Source: Flavobacterium psychrophilum
GTDB taxonomy: Bacteria > Bacteroidota > Bacteroidia > Flavobacteriales > Flavobacteriaceae
Assembly (NCBI GenBank): GCA_945866505.1
Contig: CAMBHH010000003.1
Coordinates: 1 to 39,843 of the forward strand
Reading direction: 5' to 3'
DNA: 39,843 bases
Positions 36,171 to 39,843 of the stretch are shown in pieces. Position 1 is the first letter of the stretch; each line of letters opens with the position of its first letter. A program made the position numbers and the translations under genes. The notes beneath the pieces were generated by a model. The model did no database searches, was not told where the DNA came from, and was given only the letters and a program-made list of their open reading frames with translations.

Positions 36171-36208
36171 AATTCCATTCTACTTCTTGAGGATGGAATT
36201 TTTATTTT
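36171..36208 (+). terminator. Rho-independent terminator of lon
   Basis: AATTCCATTCT (36171-36181) pairs with AGGATGGAATT (36190-36200), including one wobble, and TTTATTTT follows. It lies 23 bp past the lon stop. Confidence 0.85.
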
Positions 36209-36270
36209 CTATTGAAACTTCATCTAAAAAAGGAATTATTTACCATTATAATTTTATCTTCGCATTTGCG

Positions 36271-36285
36271 TTCTACAGTGTAGAA
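36271..36285. promoter_or_regulatory. Palindrome upstream of porQ
   Basis: TTCTAC-AGT-GTAGAA is a perfect 6-bp inverted repeat, 14 bp before the porQ ATG. It is operator-like in size and place. A near-match -7 box (TATCTTCG, one mismatch) lies about 25 bp upstream. No regulator is known to me. Confidence 0.4.
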
Positions 36286-36299
36286 TAGCTATTTTAAAT

Positions 36300-37319
36300 A
36301 TGCCAAAAAAACTTTTAATTTTCCTTTTGTTTTTAGTTTGTACCGTTTCAAACGGGCAAATTGGAGGGAAGTACACCTATCAGTTTTTGAACTTGGTCAC
36401 ATCGCCAAGGCAAGCAGCTATGGGGGGCAAGACGATTACCATTTATGATGAAGATGTTAATCAGGTGCACTATAATCCAGCCACAATAAACCCAGATATG
36501 GACAACCATTTAGCATTGAATTATGGCAGTTATTTTGGCGAAGTTACCTACGGCACAGCTTCTTATGCTTATACTTATGACCGACATTTGCAAACTTTTC
36601 AGGTTGGAGTAAATTATGTAAATTATGGCAATTTTGATGGTTATGACGAAAATGGTCAAGCAACTTCTCAATTTACAGGTAGCGAAGTAGCACTTTCTTT
36701 TGGTTATGCATTTAATGTTCCATATTCCAATTTGTTTTTAGGGGCAAGTGGAAAACTCATTACTTCTACTTTAGAAACATACAGTTCAATAGGTGGAGCG
36801 GTTGATTTAGGCGCTATTTTTATTGACGAAGCCAATGATGTCAATTGGGCGTTTGTTGTTCGGAATCTTGGAACACAATTCACAACTTATAACGGCATAA
36901 ACGAAAAATTACCTTTAGAAATAATGCTTGGCGTTTCGCAAGAATTAGAAAATGTACCCATTCGGTGGCATTTAACTTTGGATAATTTGCAGCAATGGAA
37001 TGTATCTTTTAATAATCCTAATCAAGCACAAACCTCCCTCGATGGAACTATAACCGAAAAGAAAACTTCATTTTTAGGAAATACGTTAAGACATACGATA
37101 TTTGGAGTAGAACTTTTTCCAAAAAAAGCTGTAAATTTTAGGTTAGGGTATAATTTCAGACGAGCCGAAGAGCTGAAAGTGTTAGATATTAGGAATTTTT
37201 CTGGAATATCATTGGGTTTTGGAATGAAATTTAACAAATTAAAATTTAATTATTCCTACTCAAGATATACCTTAGCGGGAAATACGAGTTTATTTGGTTT
37301 GACTATTAATTTTCAATAA
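36300..37319 (+). CDS. porQ: Type IX secretion system protein PorQ
   Basis: The protein is 339 residues with a signal peptide (MPKKLLIFLLFLVCTVSNGQ). It is a beta-barrel of the PorQ/PorV-like type: TYQFLNLVTSPRQAAMGGKT at the mature N-terminus, then VNQVHYNPATINPDMDNHLA, and the C-terminal strand YTLAGNTSLFGLTINF. PorQ belongs to the outer-membrane PorUVQZ attachment complex. That complex removes the C-terminal sorting signal of type IX cargo and fixes it to the surface. Its position between lon and cmk is usual for Flavobacterium, as far as I know. It supports surface secretion and perhaps gliding in this organism. Confidence 0.9.
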   Translation: MPKKLLIFLLFLVCTVSNGQIGGKYTYQFLNLVTSPRQAAMGGKTITIYDEDVNQVHYNPATINPDMDNHLALNYGSYFGEVTYGTASYAYTYDRHLQTFQVGVNYVNYGNFDGYDENGQATSQFTGSEVALSFGYAFNVPYSNLFLGASGKLITSTLETYSSIGGAVDLGAIFIDEANDVNWAFVVRNLGTQFTTYNGINEKLPLEIMLGVSQELENVPIRWHLTLDNLQQWNVSFNNPNQAQTSLDGTITEKKTSFLGNTLRHTIFGVELFPKKAVNFRLGYNFRRAEELKVLDIRNFSGISLGFGMKFNKLKFNYSYSRYTLAGNTSLFGLTINFQ

Positions 37320-37326
37320 TATTATT

Positions 37327-38007
37327 TTGAATAAAAAAATCACTATTGCAATCGATGGATTTTCATCAACTGGGAAAAGCACTTTGGCGAAGGAATTAGC
37401 CAGACACCTTGGATATGTCTATGTTGACACTGGTGCAATGTATCGCGCTGTTGCTTTTTATGCTATGAAAGCTGGATACATTGGAAAAGGTTTTTTTGAT
37501 GCAGTATCTCTTATTAATAGTTTGCCTTCTATAAAACTGACATTCAAATTCAATGGTGATTTGGGTTTTGCCGAAATGTATTTGAATGATGTTAATGTGG
37601 AGGCAGCAATTCGAACTATCGAAGTCTCTAATTTTGTTAGCCTCGTCGCTGAGATTTCTGAAGTGCGTTCAAAGCTGGTAGAACAACAACAAGAAATGGG
37701 AAAAAACAAAGGCATTGTTATGGATGGAAGAGACATTGGAACTGTAGTTTTTCCTGATGCCGATTTGAAGATATTTATGACTGCCAGTCCAATGACTCGT
37801 GCAGAAAGAAGATTCATGGAATTGCAGAAAAAAGGCGATACTATTACTTTTGACGAAGTATTGAAAAATGTTCAAGAACGAGATTATATTGATACCCATC
37901 GTGCTGATTCTCCACTTGTCAAAGCGAGCGATGCTCTCGAATTTGACAATTCTAATATTACAAGGGAGGAACAATTGCAGAACGTTTTAAAACTTCTTGA
38001 TTTATAA
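37327..38007 (+). CDS. cmk: Cytidylate kinase
   Basis: This is a 226-residue CMP/dCMP kinase. The P-loop is AIDGFSSTGKSTLAKELAR (residues 7-25). YVDTGAMYRAVAFYA and MDGRDIGTVVFPDADLKIFM follow, then the lid AERRFMELQKKGD and DTHRADSPLVKA. It phosphorylates CMP and dCMP in pyrimidine salvage. Translation starts at a TTG codon (37327-37329), seven bases after the porQ stop. No ATG occurs between the porQ stop and the P-loop, and the first residues NKKITIAIDG match family N-termini, so the TTG start is well supported. It is co-transcribed with porQ. Confidence 0.94.
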   Translation: MNKKITIAIDGFSSTGKSTLAKELARHLGYVYVDTGAMYRAVAFYAMKAGYIGKGFFDAVSLINSLPSIKLTFKFNGDLGFAEMYLNDVNVEAAIRTIEVSNFVSLVAEISEVRSKLVEQQQEMGKNKGIVMDGRDIGTVVFPDADLKIFMTASPMTRAERRFMELQKKGDTITFDEVLKNVQERDYIDTHRADSPLVKASDALEFDNSNITREEQLQNVLKLLDL

Positions 38008-38212
38008 AATTATCGTTTTTATTGGGTTGAACCTTTTTGCTATCCGTTTTATTTATTTCAGATAGATTTACTTTCCGATACAATATATGAAGTCGTTATT
38101 GTTTACTGTGGTTTACAAGGTATGGGCAACAAATAGGCATCAATAACTTGTAGATTAAAGGATAATAACCATTAAATAAAAGAAAAATAATAATTAAAAC
38201 GTGGGGTAAATA
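38008..38212. other. Gene-free spacer after cmk
   Basis: AT-rich, with no coding frame, hairpin of note or promoter motif that I can support. No clear cmk terminator was seen before the next gene's convergent terminator. Confidence 0.5.
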
Positions 38213-38242
38213 TATAAAAAAAGTCGCTACAATGAGCGACTT
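38213..38242 (-). terminator. Terminator of the DUF6266-like gene
   Basis: AAGTCGCT (38221-38228) pairs with AGCGACTT (38235-38242). On the minus strand a seven-base T run follows. It lies 20 bp beyond the stop at 38262. On the plus strand ATTTTTG follows, so it may also stop cmk transcripts. Confidence 0.85.
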
Positions 38243-38261
38243 AATTTTTGTTTATTTAAGC

Positions 38262-38906
38262 TTATCCTGCGACTTGAGAGCCTAAATAATTACTGTTTGA
38301 AAGTTGTGTACCATCAGTTGACATAAAGGCTATAAAAAGCTCTACTGTGTCTCCTGCATAGGTTGCTGGCATTGGAATAGTTAATGAACCATCAACTCTT
38401 GTTGCACCATTACCAACAATTGAAACAGATTCTTTTTTTACTGGATTGTAAACCAGTAACATTACTTTGTCTGTTGCATTTGCGTTACTTTCTGTTGAGT
38501 TGTCGCCCCAAGTGAAAGTAACCTCTCCAGAAACAGATGCATCTGCTGTAGGGTTTAAAGGGGTCGATAAACCACCTCTACTCAATAACGCTAAGTTATA
38601 ATCTACAACAAAGTCAGGATCTATTCCTGTAATCGCATTGTTTAAGATGTAAGACATTGCAGCGTTAAACTCTGTTTTTTTGTTTGCTAGGTTTCTATAA
38701 CCAGCTTTAACAAAAGGTTTAACTGCTTGTAAAAATTCTAAAGTCAAAGTAAACTTAGTTCTTTGCATTACTTGACCTTCTGTTCTTGGATTGGCTACGC
38801 TAGAAGGTTTAATTCTAATGTAATCGATGCCTTTCCAGTTACCCCCGATAATGTTTCCAACTTTACCTGATAACCCTCCTAAAATTCCCTGAGATATTTT
38901 CCCCAT
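38262..38906 (-). CDS. DUF6266-like protein of Bacteroidetes
   Basis: From the ATG at 38906 this is 214 residues. It starts MGKISQGILGGLSGKVGNII and continues GGNWKGIDYIRIKPSSVANP, TEGQVMQRTKFTLTLEFLQA and FNAAMSYILNNAITG, the conserved first half of the family I know as DUF6266. The second half (about 120-214) looks like a beta-sandwich (EVTFTWGDNSTESNANATDK, VSIVGNGATRVDGSLTIPM). There is no signal peptide. The function is unknown to me. Family members tend to occur in several copies and outside core operons. An ATG at 38963 would add 19 poorly conserved residues and is not chosen. It is followed by a strong terminator. Confidence 0.75.
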   Translation of the reverse strand: MGKISQGILGGLSGKVGNIIGGNWKGIDYIRIKPSSVANPRTEGQVMQRTKFTLTLEFLQAVKPFVKAGYRNLANKKTEFNAAMSYILNNAITGIDPDFVVDYNLALLSRGGLSTPLNPTADASVSGEVTFTWGDNSTESNANATDKVMLLVYNPVKKESVSIVGNGATRVDGSLTIPMPATYAGDTVELFIAFMSTDGTQLSNSNYLGSQVAG

Positions 38907-39154
38907 TTTGATTAAAGATTTAAAAATTAATAATTTGTTTGGACTTGATACGGCTTTGTCCAAGAGCTGTATCCTTTGAGTAAAAATAAGGCAATAAGCG
39001 TGCTAATTATAACGTATATAGTCTTTTGCGTTCGGTTGCTTTAAATTGCTTTAGAGGTGGTATGACATATAATATTATTCATAATGCAAAATAATGCAGG
39101 GACTTTTAGTTAATGCCAATTTTGTCAGATTTTAAAAATGTGATATAAATATAA
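38907..39154. other. Spacer between the two accessory genes
   Basis: About 250 bp with no supported gene. It includes a segment near 39000-39030 (GCGTGCTAATTATAACG) and AATGCAAAATAATGCAGG near 39082. No TAnnTTTG box was seen for the DUF6266-like gene. Confidence 0.4.
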
Positions 39155-39173
39155 TGCCCGATGCAATCGGGCA
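39155..39173 (-). terminator. Hairpin after the PCPNCF-motif gene
   Basis: TGCCCGAT (39155-39162) and ATCGGGCA (39166-39173) pair perfectly around GCA, five bases beyond the stop at 39178. It is GC-rich in AT-rich surroundings. The following minus-strand TTATATTT is only a weak U tract. Confidence 0.6.
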
Positions 39174-39177
39174 AGAA

Positions 39178-39594
39178 TTAAATGTAATATTGAAGAATTG
39201 CAGCTTTTATTCTTTCTATAGTATCTATATTTTTGTTATAGATGGATTTTAAATCTTCCAATTTCTTTAGCTTTTCAACGTTTTCAAGATGTTTATTATG
39301 CTCCTTATAGATTGAGATCACTTTGTTTCTGAAAGTCGTTTTAAAGTCGTTTAATCGAATGAAAGGAATAACTGAACCTATTAAATATTGATGCCAAAGT
39401 TTAGATTTCCATAAACTTAGTGCAATCCAGTAGAGATTTTCTGCTTCTTCATCTGTTTTTACTGTTATTACAAAACAATTCGGACAAGGTTCTTTTAGTG
39501 GTTTTCCACTATTGTTCCCTTTGTTTAGGATAAAGAAATGAGGTTGGTCATAAATTCGGTCTATTCGGTGTGTGAATACGTTGTGATAGGTCAT
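39178..39594 (-). CDS. Conserved Bacteroidetes protein with PCPNCF motif (DUF6943-like)
   Basis: The protein is 138 residues. The N-terminal part reads HRIDRIYDQPHFFILNKGNN, GKPLKEPCPNCFVITVKTDE and ENLYWIALSLWKSKLWHQYL, and then IGSVIPFIRLNDFKTTFRNK. The second part is a predicted coiled coil rich in Lys/Glu (about 95-130). I believe this matches the family DUF6943, but from memory only. The CPNC pair could bind zinc or be redox active. No signal peptide is present. The function is unknown. It is probably an accessory gene, with its own downstream hairpin and noisy low-complexity DNA upstream. Confidence 0.65.
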   Translation of the reverse strand: MTYHNVFTHRIDRIYDQPHFFILNKGNNSGKPLKEPCPNCFVITVKTDEEAENLYWIALSLWKSKLWHQYLIGSVIPFIRLNDFKTTFRNKVISIYKEHNKHLENVEKLKKLEDLKSIYNKNIDTIERIKAAILQYYI

Positions 39595-39843
39595 AACTTC
39601 GGATTTAAAATGATGCTGTCGCTACGCTCCGCACCTTATTATTTTTAAAAGAAAAAAAAGAAAAAAAAAGAAAGTCGTTCGTCAAGTGGAGGTTTCGATA
39701 AAAGCAAGTTTTTTAAAAAAAATACTACCCGACTTTATAAGATGATTGTGTGCGGAAGTGAATATGTGATTGAAGGAAAATAGTGTTGCGAAGAAAAAAT
39801 AAAGGGTGGAGATTTTTTTTAAAACCCGTAGGGCTTGAACTTT
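39595..39843. other. Low-complexity flank at the window end
   Basis: No supported gene. It contains a purine tract (39646-39676, runs of A broken by G) and a short GC-rich phrase CGCTACGCTCCGCACC near 39612. A CCCGTAGGG palindrome lies near 39825. Confidence 0.4.

Noticed and set aside
39000..39030. Possible third copy of the 9504 repeat family (shared GCGT..AATTATAA)
   Set aside because: The match is to bases after copy 1 rather than within it and is too short and AT-rich to be meaningful.

Overview
The window is AT-rich chromosomal DNA from a Bacteroidetes bacterium, most likely Flavobacterium or a close relative. Evidence: many start regions are preceded by the Bacteroidetes -7 box TAnnTTTG, Shine-Dalgarno sequences are weak or absent, lipoproteins have short S/C-type lipoboxes, and the window holds porQ (type IX secretion), a CarboxypepD_reg-like TonB-dependent receptor, and the tpx-dgkA-ftsK-lolA-lptG-ribBA gene order.

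Region by region. 1-6031: an ECF sigma factor (cut by the window edge) diverges from a cell-envelope cluster. That cluster holds two consecutive DUF4331-type proteins, which look like the N- and C-terminal halves of one family, then a TPR lipoprotein that overlaps a TonB-dependent receptor with a His-rich plug, then a lipoprotein glutathione peroxidase. This is the best candidate for a poorly described system. 6144-9442: tRNA-dihydrouridine synthase, a GNAT acetyltransferase and menD (menaquinone). 9443-10200: a gene-poor patch with two diverged, structured direct repeats flanking a tiny membrane protein. 10201-17127: the minus-strand run tpx, dgkA, ftsK, lolA, lptG-like, ribBA, in which the GTP cyclohydrolase II half of RibBA has lost its zinc and catalytic residues. 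17292-21101: an oxidative-stress block, katG, a frameshifted ahpC, thioredoxin and a small DUF6952-like protein. Both ahpC and the DUF6952-like gene have ATA where the expected ATG start should be.

21327-26014: a probable peptidoglycan-recycling set (secreted GHL10-type hydrolase, AmpG-like transporter, NagZ). 26254-32498: a GlcD/GlcF (YdiJ-like) FAD/Fe-S dehydrogenase, a cationic amino-acid-type permease and a UMF1 transporter. 32566-33369: an orphan lipoprotein. 33697-38007: lon, porQ, cmk. 38262-39594: two Bacteroidetes-restricted accessory genes (DUF6266-like, and a PCPNCF-motif protein) with their own terminator hairpins.

Four peroxide-removing enzymes occur here: an envelope GPx, Tpx, KatG and the damaged AhpC. 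I saw no CRISPR array, rRNA, tRNA or recognisable transposase. All family calls come from reading motifs; no database search was run.
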